Shown here: piece by piece, positions 1 to 8,768 of the stretch
Numbering within the stretch: the stretch's first letter is position 1
How the letters are laid out: each line of letters begins with the position of its first letter
From: Candidatus Melainabacteria bacterium
GTDB taxonomy: Bacteria; Cyanobacteriota; Vampirovibrionia; Obscuribacterales; Obscuribacteraceae
NCBI GenBank assembly: GCA_003151275.1
Contig: PLXC01000038.1
Span: 1-41,535 of the forward strand
Reading direction: 5' to 3'
Length of the DNA: 41,535 nt
Translations under genes and position numbers: made by a program
Notes under the pieces: generated by a model
The model's input: the letters and a program-made list of their open reading frames with translations, nothing else
Database searches by the model: none
What the model was told of the DNA's origin: nothing

Positions 1-691
1 CGGGTTTAAGATTGTTTTCGCCACCTCCACCGCCACCGCCGCCGCCACCACCACCGCCGTTACACCCGCCATCCTTGTTCAAATTAGTTGCATTACCGCC
101 CTGATTGACCTCCTCTTTAACGTCCTTGTCGAGCAGGTTACTAGCGTCTTTCACATCGCCCAGCGTTCCGCCATGCTTCTCCACCGCCGCCTGAAGATCG
201 TCCAGAATTTTTTTCTGCACAGCTGCAGGCACATCGGGTGGCACAGCTACTGTGTAATTCGCCAGTGGCTTGTCCCCTGACTCAATATCCGTATTAATAA
301 CTGCTTTGTAGCTCCCGTCACTAGCCTTTTGGATCGCAATATCTGCCGTCTTTGCAGTGTTAGCATCGAGCGGAACGGTAGTTAAAGTGGACGGATTCAA
401 AGTACCATCCGCCCCAGCCTCAACAGTCGGGCGACCAGTCACAGGCGCCAGAGTCTCTTTGTTTTGATAATAGGTCACAGCGGCAGTTTTGTCAGAAGCG
501 GCGGTATTATCGAAGACGGTACCTGCGCGGCTATAACTAAAACCAGCGTCGGGCAAGCTCTGCGTCGTACTAGGAGCAAACGTCTGGGCGGAATAACCAC
601 CCTGAAAGGTAGCCGCTTCAAAGCCAGGCATCGCCACGTTAGCCATTGGAGGGGGCGCAGCTTCAAATGATCCTGATGGTCCTGGTGGCAT
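1..691 (-). CDS. Hypothetical protein, Gly-rich, 3' end missing (runs off left edge)
   Basis: An open frame runs from an ATG at 691 leftwards off the window without a stop (230 codons visible). A GGAG stands about nine bases before the ATG. The N-terminus is rich in Pro/Ala/Gly/Ser (MPPGPSGSFEAAPPP). The middle (around residues 75-180) is Asp/Thr/Lys-rich and looks like a beta-rich soluble domain. Near the cut end there is a run of 13 glycines encoded by GGN triplets (positions 20-58), following a CN pair. I see no signal peptide or membrane helix. I do not recognise the family; the Gly run is probably a linker to a further domain outside the window. Confidence 0.6.
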   Translation of the reverse strand, partial: MPPGPSGSFEAAPPPMANVAMPGFEAATFQGGYSAQTFAPSTTQSLPDAGFSYSRAGTVFDNTAASDKTAAVTYYQNKETLAPVTGRPTVEAGADGTLNPSTLTTVPLDANTAKTADIAIQKASDGSYKAVINTDIESGDKPLANYTVAVPPDVPAAVQKKILDDLQAAVEKHGGTLGDVKDASNLLDKDVKEEVNQGGNATNLNKDGGCNGGGGGGGGGGGGGENNLKP

Positions 692-1033
692 GATGTGTAT
701 CTCCAGTGAAAAGGTATAGATTTAGCCGTTAAATTGCGCGGCAAGAAACTGGGGGGCGAAATTAGCCGTCCTGTCCATTTGTCTGACGGTTAGTTCGATA
801 CTAAGAAGGTATTGTGTACTTTTGGTACCCAAATTCGAAATGCCAAACAAAATACTTACCCGCGTTAATATCTGTCCTTAAAGCGCATTGATCACTGCGC
901 ACATGGACTGGCATCGAGAATTGAACAAAAACTCTGATAGCGCCGGCAAACGATCACCAAATAATGCGTTCAGAGTCCTAGAACCATTCAGGAAGCAGTT
1001 TCAAAATCGTATTCGATGGTGGCTTAGGTGGTG
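692..1033. other. Gene-free interval
   Basis: About 340 bases between the start of the leftmost minus-strand gene and the stop of the histidine kinase gene. No convincing frame, tRNA or T-tailed hairpin was seen. It should hold the promoter of the leftmost gene, but I could not pick a convincing -35/-10 pair. Confidence 0.4.
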
Positions 1034-2515
1034 CTAAGCTGACAGTGTGATTTTTGGTGCCCTGATCGGAATGCGAAACCAAAAGGCGCTGCCTTTGCCA
1101 TTTTCACTTAGCACGCCCAGGGTGCCATCATGTTGCTCAACAATGGATTTGCAGATCGCCAATCCAAGACCTTTACCACCCATGACACGCGCATCTGCCT
1201 CATCAACTTGCTGGAATTTTTCAAAAATGACTTGTTGCTTTTCTTTTGGAACCCCACGCCCTTCATCAATTACAGACGTGAGCATTGAGTCTCCATCCTT
1301 CACACAACGCACGGTCACAGTTGAACCTTCAGGCGCATACTTGATTGCGTTCGTCAGAAAATTGCAGAGCACCTGCAAAATTCGGTTTGGATCCATCTCA
1401 ACTTCAACGGGGATGGTCTCGGCTTTGAGCTTGATCTTGTGCTGATCGGCAAACGAACGAACCGACTCCAACGATGAATCTATAAGTTCTTCAAGTGAGG
1501 CAGACACAATTTTCAAATCCAACTTACCCGATGCTAGTCGCTCGGTGTCTAAAAGATCATTCGTCAGTTTGATCAAGCGCTGCAGATCGGCTTCTGCCAA
1601 CTCAACTTTGGTCTGGGCAGGTGCAGGCAACTCGCCTAGGGCGCCGACTGAAAGCAGCGTCAACATTCCTTGCAGTGACGTCAAAGGCGAGCGCAGGTCG
1701 TGGCTCACCATGGCAATCAGATATTGCTGCATTTTGCGCGCTTCATTCAATTCTTCAACCATTGAATGAAATACATGATCGAGTTGCACAATCTCGTCCG
1801 AGCCGTCAAGTGGATCATTCAACGGTAGCCCTTTGGGCACACGTTTGGTGTTTTCCATGATCAGACGAATTTTGGTCGTGATCGTCTTACCAAATAGTCT
1901 CGCCAAACCAATTGCCAACAAAATGTTCAAAGTGATGCCAAAGACGAGCACCACTTGTGCATATTTTCGGATTTGAGCCTCGCGCCTCGGGCTTTCCTCT
2001 GCCAGCGCCAAATTGTCCTTGATAATTGATCGCAGCGATTTGGTCAGATCATCAATTATGTTCCTTACCTTGACAAGCTGTCCCGGCCCTGTGACCATGT
2101 CTCGGCCTCCTGACCCCCGTCCGATACTGTCGCACAAAGCGTGAAGCAGCTGGGAACCACGCTCCCCATATTTGCGCGCTTCTTTCGCCGTCGCCAGGTG
2201 TTCAGGGTCGTCTTTCAGCAGTTCATCCAAATCATTAAACGCCTGCCTGCATTTTGCATCGTTGTCCAAAAATCGCTTTAAGAAATAGGAACTGTGCGTC
2301 AGACTGTATCCGCCAACGTTCGCTGCCATCTGAGCGGCAAAGGTGTTAACGCTGCTCGCTGTGAAGACGATATCCTTTACTTCGACTTGATGCTTGATCT
2401 CATGCTCCGCTTGCTGCACAAGGAAAGTCAACAAGCCGACGAAGAGCAGCTCGAAGACCAGTGGAACTCCGACTAAAATAAGACCTATCTGCGCTATCTT
2501 GAAATCAAAACGCAT
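1034..2515 (-). CDS. Membrane sensor histidine kinase
   Basis: 493 residues. Two membrane helices (about 8-33 and 186-208) enclose a ~150-residue, mostly helical periplasmic segment resembling a CHASE3-type four-helix sensor. A HAMP-like linker follows, then a HisKA dimerisation domain with the phospho-acceptor His272 (VSHDLRSPL) and an HATPase_c domain: N box around N385/N389, G1 DEGRG at 417-421, G2 GKGLGLA at 447-453. It would autophosphorylate in response to an unknown envelope signal and pass phosphate to a response regulator. The obvious partner is the OmpR-type regulator that starts 121 bp away on the opposite strand, so the pair is divergent rather than co-transcribed. It is similar in plan to the kinase at 22798-24324, suggesting paralogy. 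Confidence 0.93.
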   Translation of the reverse strand: MRFDFKIAQIGLILVGVPLVFELLFVGLLTFLVQQAEHEIKHQVEVKDIVFTASSVNTFAAQMAANVGGYSLTHSSYFLKRFLDNDAKCRQAFNDLDELLKDDPEHLATAKEARKYGERGSQLLHALCDSIGRGSGGRDMVTGPGQLVKVRNIIDDLTKSLRSIIKDNLALAEESPRREAQIRKYAQVVLVFGITLNILLAIGLARLFGKTITTKIRLIMENTKRVPKGLPLNDPLDGSDEIVQLDHVFHSMVEELNEARKMQQYLIAMVSHDLRSPLTSLQGMLTLLSVGALGELPAPAQTKVELAEADLQRLIKLTNDLLDTERLASGKLDLKIVSASLEELIDSSLESVRSFADQHKIKLKAETIPVEVEMDPNRILQVLCNFLTNAIKYAPEGSTVTVRCVKDGDSMLTSVIDEGRGVPKEKQQVIFEKFQQVDEADARVMGGKGLGLAICKSIVEQHDGTLGVLSENGKGSAFWFRIPIRAPKITLSA

Positions 2516-2636
2516 ATTCTATTTGTTCAACACGCACGACTACGCTCTGTAAGGCCTAAGCCAGTTACTCGCTTAAGAACGATAGAATAAGTTATAACAG
2601 ACCAGATCCATCCACATTACCCTGAAAGCGGTATCC

Positions 2637-3311
2637 ATGGCCAAAATTCTGATAGTAGAAGATGACATGCAGGTAGCAACAACCGTACGGGATTGGTTGT
2701 TGTTTGAAAAGTATCTTGTTGAGCACGTCGAAACTGGAGTCGATGCTCTTGATATGATGCGTGCCTATGAGTTTGACCTGATCATCCTCGACCTCGCCCT
2801 GCCAAAAATGAATGGCATTGAAGTCTGTAAGCAGTATCGCAATGTTGGAGGACGCGCGCCGATCCTCATGCTCACAGGCAAAGACACTGTTACTGAAAAG
2901 GAAATCGGCTTCGATGCTGGTGGCGATGATTACTTGACAAAGCCCTTTCACTTGAAAGAATTGTCGGCCCGAGTGCGCGCATTACTGCGTCGCCCCGCCA
3001 CCTTAACTGGTGACACCTTGAAAGCCGGCAACATAGTTTTGGATCGGGTCAAACATACAGTCACTAAGGATGGTGAAACTATTCATCTTGCGCGCATGGA
3101 ATTTTCATTCTTGGAATTTCTAATGCGACATCCTAATCAAGTGTTTAGCACTGATAAATTGCTCGAAAGAGTTTGGACATCAGATTCAGATAAATCAACT
3201 GAAACGATTAGATCAACGGTCAAGAAACTGCGCAATAAGATTGATACTGACGGGATCCCATCAATTATCCAAAATATTCACGGCGTCGGTTACAAACTTT
3301 CTGATCAATAA
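2637..3311 (+). CDS. OmpR/PhoB-family response regulator
   Basis: 224 residues. Receiver domain at 1-118 with the acidic pair E8/D9-D10, phospho-acceptor D52 (ILDLALP), T80 and K102 (GGDDYLTKPF). A C-terminal winged-helix Trans_reg_C domain follows (about 125-222), ending with the typical GVGYKL strand. It is expected to bind DNA as a dimer when phosphorylated by the divergent kinase at 1034-2515; the 121-bp intergenic region would hold both promoters and possibly autoregulatory sites. The regulator at 22085-22795 is a close structural counterpart, sharing the GGDDYLTKPF segment. Confidence 0.95.
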   Translation: MAKILIVEDDMQVATTVRDWLLFEKYLVEHVETGVDALDMMRAYEFDLIILDLALPKMNGIEVCKQYRNVGGRAPILMLTGKDTVTEKEIGFDAGGDDYLTKPFHLKELSARVRALLRRPATLTGDTLKAGNIVLDRVKHTVTKDGETIHLARMEFSFLEFLMRHPNQVFSTDKLLERVWTSDSDKSTETIRSTVKKLRNKIDTDGIPSIIQNIHGVGYKLSDQ

Positions 3312-3363
3312 CTTGCACAATATTTTGACTCTTTAATTCGGCACCATATACAGTAGCAGCCTT

Positions 3364-4272
3364 TTAGTCGTCCTTGCGTTGTTCAAAAGAATCCAAACGC
3401 GCATTGGCTAACTGAGTCTGCTGCCATTTATCAACAAGTCCGGAATCAAACCAGCGTTGATCAGATCTACCATTGCCGCCGACTACGTGCTGCTCGAAGC
3501 GCGAGTAGTTATCGACAAGGAATTGCATTCCCTTTTGCTCTTGCTCGTTCAAATCGCCTGTGGTCAACATGCTTTGTAATCTCTCTTTGCTGATTCCTTG
3601 AAAGTCGATGCCGTTCCAGTTCGTTTTAGCTAAAGCTGCTTTGGCTGCATCGTAATTAGCGTTGATGTCGGTGACGGCTTTGGTTTCGGCGCCGTTAGCT
3701 CGGTCATCGGTGAACATGGTGTCAGCACCACCTTTCATTGCGGCAGGAAGTTTTACGCTCTCTCCCGGCTTGAGATGGGCAAGCGCAGTCTTACCATTTT
3801 CCTGTTGAAGCTCCTTGACGTAATTAGCAATTTGATTGTCGGTAGGTGCATTTACGCCTTGAGATTTGAGCACATCGCGGCTAATAGTCCACGGGCTATC
3901 GCCTTGTTTGACGACGACCTGTCCGGAGCCATCACCTTCCCGGGAAGCTGTTCTTCCGTTGATTGCGAGAATCCCACCTGGCTGCCCATCGCGGCTGTGG
4001 CTGAGATCGGTAGCATCGTAGTTGACTACAGATCCGTCGGCCTTTCTACCGACTAAATCCTGTCCGTTGACGCCGACAATATCGACTCCTGGCAAAATTC
4101 CTTGATCGTGCAAAGACTTGTTTACGGATGCCAAATCCTGCCTGAATAAACCGGGTCGACGCGCGTGGTCGTCCGTCAATTGTCTAGCGATATCAGCGAA
4201 ATTGCTGTCTGCGGTGCGTCCTTTGATTTGTTGTGCAATTGAATCGCCAGTTGGTGCTTCTGATCTATTCAT
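3364..4272 (-). CDS. LysM-like domain protein without signal peptide
   Basis: 302 residues, ATG at 4272 with GAGGAC upstream. Residues about 118-177 look like a LysM-type module: a start of the form VVVKQGDSPWTIS, a middle QIANYVKELQQEN, and an end LKPGESVKLPA. The first 115 residues are polar and glycine-rich; the C-terminal 120 residues are helical and charged. No signal peptide or membrane segment is visible, which is odd for a peptidoglycan-binding module. The C-terminus of the protein at 5023-6675 carries a diverged version of the same module. Function is unknown; binding of cell wall or a related glycan is inferred only from the LysM resemblance. Confidence 0.75.
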   Translation of the reverse strand: MNRSEAPTGDSIAQQIKGRTADSNFADIARQLTDDHARRPGLFRQDLASVNKSLHDQGILPGVDIVGVNGQDLVGRKADGSVVNYDATDLSHSRDGQPGGILAINGRTASREGDGSGQVVVKQGDSPWTISRDVLKSQGVNAPTDNQIANYVKELQQENGKTALAHLKPGESVKLPAAMKGGADTMFTDDRANGAETKAVTDINANYDAAKAALAKTNWNGIDFQGISKERLQSMLTTGDLNEQEQKGMQFLVDNYSRFEQHVVGGNGRSDQRWFDSGLVDKWQQTQLANARLDSFEQRKDD

Positions 4273-4534
4273 TGTATTCTGTCCTCAAGTAAGAAGGGGC
4301 GCGCTCATTCGATCTACGTAATCGCCATCATCTGTAGTGGCATTCGTAAAGCTGGTTAGTTCTGTTTGGTGAAGATTAGGCGGGCTAAACTGTGTGCTTA
4401 CGTGAACAGATTACTAAACAAGTTGTGGCGTACGCATGACGGAAAACAGGAATCCAATAATCCTCCAGATCACTCGGCGTCCTTCGCAAGGGGTCAAGAT
4501 CGAGTGACACCACACTGAGAACGAACGCCATACA

Positions 4535-4584
4535 CCAAAAATCTGCCGTTCTTCGTGCTTGAGCAGCACGCAGAACGACAGATT
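4535..4584 (-). terminator. Rho-independent terminator downstream of the 4697-4975 gene
   Basis: Reading the minus strand, a 45-nt imperfect hairpin occupies 4584-4540. Its arms pair as AATCTG, CGTTCT and CGTGCT against their complements with two single mismatches and a 3-5 nt loop, and a run of five T follows (AAAAA on the plus strand at 4537-4541). It lies about 110 bases after the stop codon at 4697, so it should end the 5023-6675/4697-4975 transcript. The rest of the 4273-4696 gap shows no gene. Confidence 0.75.
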
Positions 4585-4696
4585 ACACTTTATTTGTTTT
4601 AGTAACTCATCTCTGGCTAGTTTGTGTTTGTTGTATAGGCAACTCCTCCGAAATTAGTTAGCTAGTAAACCAGGCCAAGTCTCAAACTGTAGCAAG

Positions 4697-4975
4697 TTAA
4701 ACCAAATCTAGTTCTGGCAAAGTGCCGCTTCTAAGGCTGCGTCCTGGATAGAACCAATCGCTCGTAGCGTCTCCGGCGAACGCACTAAGGCCATCGGCAA
4801 GCGCCAGAGGAGGCAGCAAAGAATCGGGGATGCCATTGAGAATTTCCTCTAGACTTTGACCAACGAGCGGTTGAAATTGGACTGGTGGCAGTGAGCTGTC
4901 GGTAGCGGCAGGGGCCGTCGAATTTTGACTGATGTTATAAAACTTGTTGAGTATAGATTGTGCTTGAGTACTCAT
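4697..4975 (-). CDS. Small hypothetical protein
   Basis: 92 residues, unrecognised. It is polar at the N-terminus (MSTQAQSILNKFYNISQNS) with Pro/Leu-rich segments later (DSLLPPLALADGL). No signal peptide. An AGAGG lies about 10 bases before the ATG with spacing much like that of the next gene upstream. It follows that gene (5023-6675) by 47 bases on the same strand and precedes a strong terminator, so the two are probably one transcription unit. Confidence 0.6.
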   Translation of the reverse strand: MSTQAQSILNKFYNISQNSTAPAATDSSLPPVQFQPLVGQSLEEILNGIPDSLLPPLALADGLSAFAGDATSDWFYPGRSLRSGTLPELDLV

Positions 4976-5022
4976 TTTACAAAACCTCTAATTAAAATCC
5001 TGACGGTCCCTGCGCTTGATGC

Positions 5023-6675
5023 TTATTTGAACAGTCCTGCTAGTGCTGGATTGGCTCTGATCGTTGCGTCGATCGCCAACTCTTCTTTGGTATTCAGCGA
5101 CTTCTTGTGGTGATTCGCTGCTTGCAGTTGGTGCACTAACTCCTTCAGTTCTTTCTGAGTTGGCTCGTACTTCTGTCCTTTGTGAGCTTCAGTCAGAAGG
5201 CGCTCAGCCGTGTGGTAGTAGCCTTCTCCGGAGTGAACAGTCAGGGCCTTGTGAACTTCTGGCTTCAATTCGCCGGCTGCAGGTGGTGCTACAACAGGTG
5301 GCACGTCTTTAGGCGGTGTTGGTTGATCCAAACCAGCCTTCTTCAGCGGACCATCCTTCACGTTATGCTCATGAGCTTTGTTGGCGAGATCATCCTTGGT
5401 GAAATCTTTTTTGCCGTAGACACGGCCGTCTTCTTGCAATCCCTTGAGGTAGCTCAATGACGCGCGGTCTGCAGTGTTCAGATTTGGATTCTGCAAAGCT
5501 TTATCAAGCTTGTCACCAGATATGCCACCGTCAGGATTCTTAAGTTGATCGTACAAACTTGGCTTGCCGTCTTTCGAATCGAAGAGGTGACCGAACTGTT
5601 GTTCACGAGTCTTCTGTTCTGGAGTTTCAGCTGGAGCATTTGGTTTGGCTGCGAGCTTATCGTAGTTAACTCCAGCATCAGCTCCCAGTTTCTGCAGATC
5701 TGACTTGTCCAAGTTCATTCTTGGTCCCATTGAACCTTCAGCACCCATGGTGCTTAGTTGCTTTTGGTCAATTTGGTCATTGAGAGTTTGCAGTGTCTTC
5801 TGGTTTTCCGCAGTCAGATTATGACGCTCAGGATGTGCGAGAAGATCGGCAGCCTTGGCTTGATCGATGCCACCCTTACCATCACCGATTTTGTCCATCA
5901 GGCTTTCACCGCCGCCTGGCTTCGCATTCAAATCGGTTAGAGCTGCTTGAGTGCGCTGTGCATCTGCGCCTTGGGGCTCAGCTTGCTTCTTGATCTTGCC
6001 AAGATCTTCAGGCTTGAGACCAGCGTTTGCGTCCATCTTCTTGATTTGATCAGCAGTTAAATCGCCCTGAGGTTCGCGCAACCACGTGGATTTTTCGCGA
6101 GCGGCATTGAGGCGATCCAAAGTTGCCTTGTCTTGAGGTGAGGTACTCGGGTCAGCAAGTTTCTTTTCCAGCTTGTCGCCAGAAACGCCGCCTTTTCCAT
6201 CGCCGATTGAATCGAGCAAGCTCTTACCATCGGCGCCCTTGGCGTGAAGGTTGCGCATGTCACCTTTGTTTTGTTCTTGTCCGATATATTTTGTGATATC
6301 GGCTTGGCTTATGACTTTGCCATCGCCAGAAATTTCAGTGAAGTGATCTGCCACTTTCTTGGCAAGCGCTTTTTCGGCTGGACTTTTGGCTTGGTCACCG
6401 TACTTTTGAATGTCTTCTTTCGACATTTCACCGTAACCGAAAGCGCTCTTAGTACCGTGTAGCTCACTCATGATTTTTTGCGCTTCGAGACCTTGAACGC
6501 GTCCGCCGTAGCCATCTCTGTCCAATTGGGCGATCGCCTTGGCTTGCGCTGGACCGGTAATCGTGTCGAGTTCCTTTAAAAAAGGGCTCGGATCAGAAGG
6601 GCTTTTCGAAATCGCGGATTCAACGCGGTCTGTACCTTTCTTTTCTTCTTTGGTAGGTGCTTCGGCTTTTGCCAT
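5023..6675 (-). CDS. Large repeat protein with EF-hand-like loops and a LysM-like C-terminus
   Basis: 550 residues from the ATG at 6675, which has GAGG nine bases upstream; an in-frame GTG at 6690 overlaps that ribosome site and is less likely. Three repeats of ~45 residues (about 152-197, 258-303, 373-415) share the pattern SL-x-D-x-I-GDGKGG-[VI]-...-DKL-x-KxL. Similar loops occur near 51-60 (LDRDGYGG) and 117-121 (GDGK). They resemble degenerate EF-hand or dockerin-type calcium loops but do not match the canonical spacing, so calcium binding is a guess. A Pro-rich linker (451-467) leads to a C-terminal segment (479-545) resembling the LysM-like module of the 3364-4272 protein. No signal peptide. 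A small hairpin (GCCACCA/TGGTGGC, 6718-6735) lies in its leader. Function unknown. Confidence 0.8.
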   Translation of the reverse strand: MAKAEAPTKEEKKGTDRVESAISKSPSDPSPFLKELDTITGPAQAKAIAQLDRDGYGGRVQGLEAQKIMSELHGTKSAFGYGEMSKEDIQKYGDQAKSPAEKALAKKVADHFTEISGDGKVISQADITKYIGQEQNKGDMRNLHAKGADGKSLLDSIGDGKGGVSGDKLEKKLADPSTSPQDKATLDRLNAAREKSTWLREPQGDLTADQIKKMDANAGLKPEDLGKIKKQAEPQGADAQRTQAALTDLNAKPGGGESLMDKIGDGKGGIDQAKAADLLAHPERHNLTAENQKTLQTLNDQIDQKQLSTMGAEGSMGPRMNLDKSDLQKLGADAGVNYDKLAAKPNAPAETPEQKTREQQFGHLFDSKDGKPSLYDQLKNPDGGISGDKLDKALQNPNLNTADRASLSYLKGLQEDGRVYGKKDFTKDDLANKAHEHNVKDGPLKKAGLDQPTPPKDVPPVVAPPAAGELKPEVHKALTVHSGEGYYHTAERLLTEAHKGQKYEPTQKELKELVHQLQAANHHKKSLNTKEELAIDATIRANPALAGLFK

Positions 6676-6929
6676 TTTATCGGTCCTCACTTGGGTGTGT
6701 CCGCAGCATAGTGCGGTGCCACCAGTAGTGGTGGCGGGATTAGTAATCTCTAGGGGTGGGGCGTACCGTCGGGGTGTAAGTTAGTAAATCCAATCCAACT
6801 TCGACTTGTGAACGGAGTATAAGAAATGAACATTACCGAGACATTACCAAATCAAGAGGAGTAATCAATTACGGGCTAGACCCGGAAATAGCACGGTTTT
6901 CGGGCTCACAAACGTTTCGACTATATAGA

Positions 6930-7403
6930 TTAGGCAAAAGCGTGCGACCCGTGCGATGGCTTTGACCCTCTTTCAGCGTGTTCCCCGCCTTTAACACCAG
7001 TCGTTGACATTGATTCGGCGCTTCGGCTGAGCAAATTCTCCGCATGGGAATCTGCTGTGCTCGCCCCTACGAGTTTTTCAATGCCGTAAATTGCTGCTTT
7101 GCCGCCTTCATAAATGTAGCCGCCATCCTGATCCTTGCCGACTAGCCCTGTAGCCTTTAAGACTCCCTTAGCGGCATTAACTCCTAAATTTGCAATTCCA
7201 GCAATGACGGTCCCTGCCACAGTTGGTATCATCGCCGGAATGGTTAACACACTGGCCCCTTCCACTAGCGTAGCCGCAGCGCCCACAGCCGTAACCGTAC
7301 CAGTTGCGTCGTTTGCAACGTTTAGAAACCGGTCGAGCCCTGTCCGATTGCCGCCGGAAATTAGGTGATTTATCATACTGAAATGCACAGATGCACCAAG
7401 CAA
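6930..7403 (-). CDS. Hypothetical protein with hydrophobic glycine/alanine-rich segment
   Basis: 157 residues from ATG 7403, or 148 from ATG 7376; neither has a good ribosome site. Residues about 35-75 form a long Ala/Gly/Val/Thr-rich hydrophobic stretch that could be one or two membrane helices or a phage-tail-type glycine-zipper segment. The C-terminus is polar, Ser/His/Gly-rich. It is divergent from the gene at 7421; with the later start the two do not overlap. Family not recognised. Confidence 0.55.
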   Translation of the reverse strand: MLGASVHFSMINHLISGGNRTGLDRFLNVANDATGTVTAVGAAATLVEGASVLTIPAMIPTVAGTVIAGIANLGVNAAKGVLKATGLVGKDQDGGYIYEGGKAAIYGIEKLVGASTADSHAENLLSRSAESMSTTGVKGGEHAERGSKPSHGSHAFA

Positions 7404-7420
7404 CTTACAGGCGAAACAGT

Positions 7421-8272
7421 ATGAACAAGTCAGAAATTAACGCACGGATTCAGTCATCAACGCCTTCTTGTCTACAAAACTATGGATGGACTTCGAACCA
7501 GGAGGCTGAGAAAAAGCGAGTGAGGGTTTTCTTGCGACCGTTATTGACACTATTATTGTTATGCTCGTTCATGTGGGCGACAGCCGACGTTTTGGCAGCG
7601 CCGGTCAAAAGAAGGAAACCAATTAAACATCAGACGAAAGACACGCAAACGATAGTCCCGGGTTGGTACATTGAATTGTTTGGCAAGTCGAGAAACGAGG
7701 TGATCAAGGTTATGACTGATCCAGAAGACAGTTATCACGAGTGGACTGCTTTGTTCTATAAAGACTATGCAGAAGGAAGCAGTGGTTATGCCGATATAAG
7801 CGAATCACTGGAATTGATTTTCGAAAACGATAAGGTGGTCATGGTGCATGATCATGTCTATTACATGAATGGCACTCACAATGACACTCACTGGCTTGAT
7901 AGAGGCGGTCTTGCAAAACAGAAACCTGTAATCCGTGATCACACAAATGAGAAGACAGTAAGAGTGATCGATCATGGAATGGACCCACTTGGATATTTTG
8001 ATGACATGAGAGCGAGGTTGAAGAAGAAATTCCATGCAGAAAAACCGTGCGACGATCTTCAGCTCAGATTCATTATCGATAGAGATGGTACAGTGCGCAA
8101 CCAATCAGTGACGGTAGTTCACAGCAGTGGGGATGCAACCGTTGATAAATACGCACTTGATACCCTCTACTCAACAAAATTTGGTCCGCTGAAAGGAGAA
8201 AAACACCCTTACGGTTGGGACTTGGGGCTCACGTTATGCTCGTTCCTCAAGGACGATAACTTCGTGAAATGA
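7421..8272 (+). CDS. Secreted or membrane-anchored protein with TonB C-terminal-like domain
   Basis: 283 residues from ATG 7421; an ATG at 7391 would overlap the divergent gene. A hydrophobic segment (about residues 31-56, ending ADVLAAP) is preceded by a charged ~30-residue N-tail, giving a long signal peptide or anchor. A central ~120-residue domain is unrecognised. The last ~75 residues fit the TonB C-terminal fold: LRFIIDRDGTVRN, then VVHSSGDATVDKYAL, then a final strand around KFGPL. No Pro-rich TonB linker is present, so it is probably not a classical energy transducer. Such stand-alone domains are common in this lineage; the protein at 17928-18632 has the same C-terminal plan. Confidence 0.7.
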   Translation: MNKSEINARIQSSTPSCLQNYGWTSNQEAEKKRVRVFLRPLLTLLLLCSFMWATADVLAAPVKRRKPIKHQTKDTQTIVPGWYIELFGKSRNEVIKVMTDPEDSYHEWTALFYKDYAEGSSGYADISESLELIFENDKVVMVHDHVYYMNGTHNDTHWLDRGGLAKQKPVIRDHTNEKTVRVIDHGMDPLGYFDDMRARLKKKFHAEKPCDDLQLRFIIDRDGTVRNQSVTVVHSSGDATVDKYALDTLYSTKFGPLKGEKHPYGWDLGLTLCSFLKDDNFVK

Positions 8273-8347
8273 TTCGCGTTTGCAAAGATGCGTGACTGCT
8301 GATCAACTGCAGCAGTTTGCAAACTGAATTGACTGGACCAAATGTGG

Positions 8348-8566
8348 TCAATTGAAATAGACGCCCACAGCGCCTGTGACACGGCGGATTAGGCGCACCG
8401 TATCATGCTCAATTTCTTGTCCGTAGTCCAATTCATCCATGGCGCGTTTTTTCAGCAGCGCAATCAGTTCGCGCTTTTCTTCTTCTGCCAATTCGATTCT
8501 TTTATGGTGGTTATCAGCCGCCATCTTTAACAGTTCTAGTGTGCTCAATTCAGGGTTAACACTCAT
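8348..8566 (-). CDS. Small hypothetical helical protein
   Basis: 72 residues, highly charged and probably helical (KRIELAEEEKRELIALLKKRAMDEL), ATG at 8566. No recognisable domain. It is convergent with the TonB-C-like gene; the 75-base gap holds short inverted repeats (for example GACCA-AATG-TGGTC around 8335-8348) but no T tract. It could be a small regulator or adaptor; there is no direct support. Confidence 0.45.
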   Translation of the reverse strand: MSVNPELSTLELLKMAADNHHKRIELAEEEKRELIALLKKRAMDELDYGQEIEHDTVRLIRRVTGAVGVYFN

Positions 8567-8768
8567 GGCTCGAGGACTTCTTATCCGAGGACAGTCGAAT
8601 CATAGGCGTAATCGATTGGCAGGCCAATTCGTAATTCTGTCGATTTTTGGGAGTTTCCCCCACGTCTTGCCACCATTCACACTCTGAAAAGCCAGACACG
8701 ATGATGAGCAATTCTCCTTAAATTGGGGCACGCCGGATGCGTGCGCTCCATTTCCTTCGTGCAGATGA

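Noticed and set aside
20..58. GCC/ACC triplet run as a possible CRISPR or microsatellite array
   Set aside because: It is the (GGN)13 codon run for polyglycine in the leftmost gene. No CRISPR-like repeat-spacer pattern was seen anywhere in the window.
8581..8597. TTATCCGAGGA shared with the right edge of the window (41525-41535)
   Set aside because: Only 11 bases; the right-hand copy is explained as coding for the first residues of a gene. Treated as chance.
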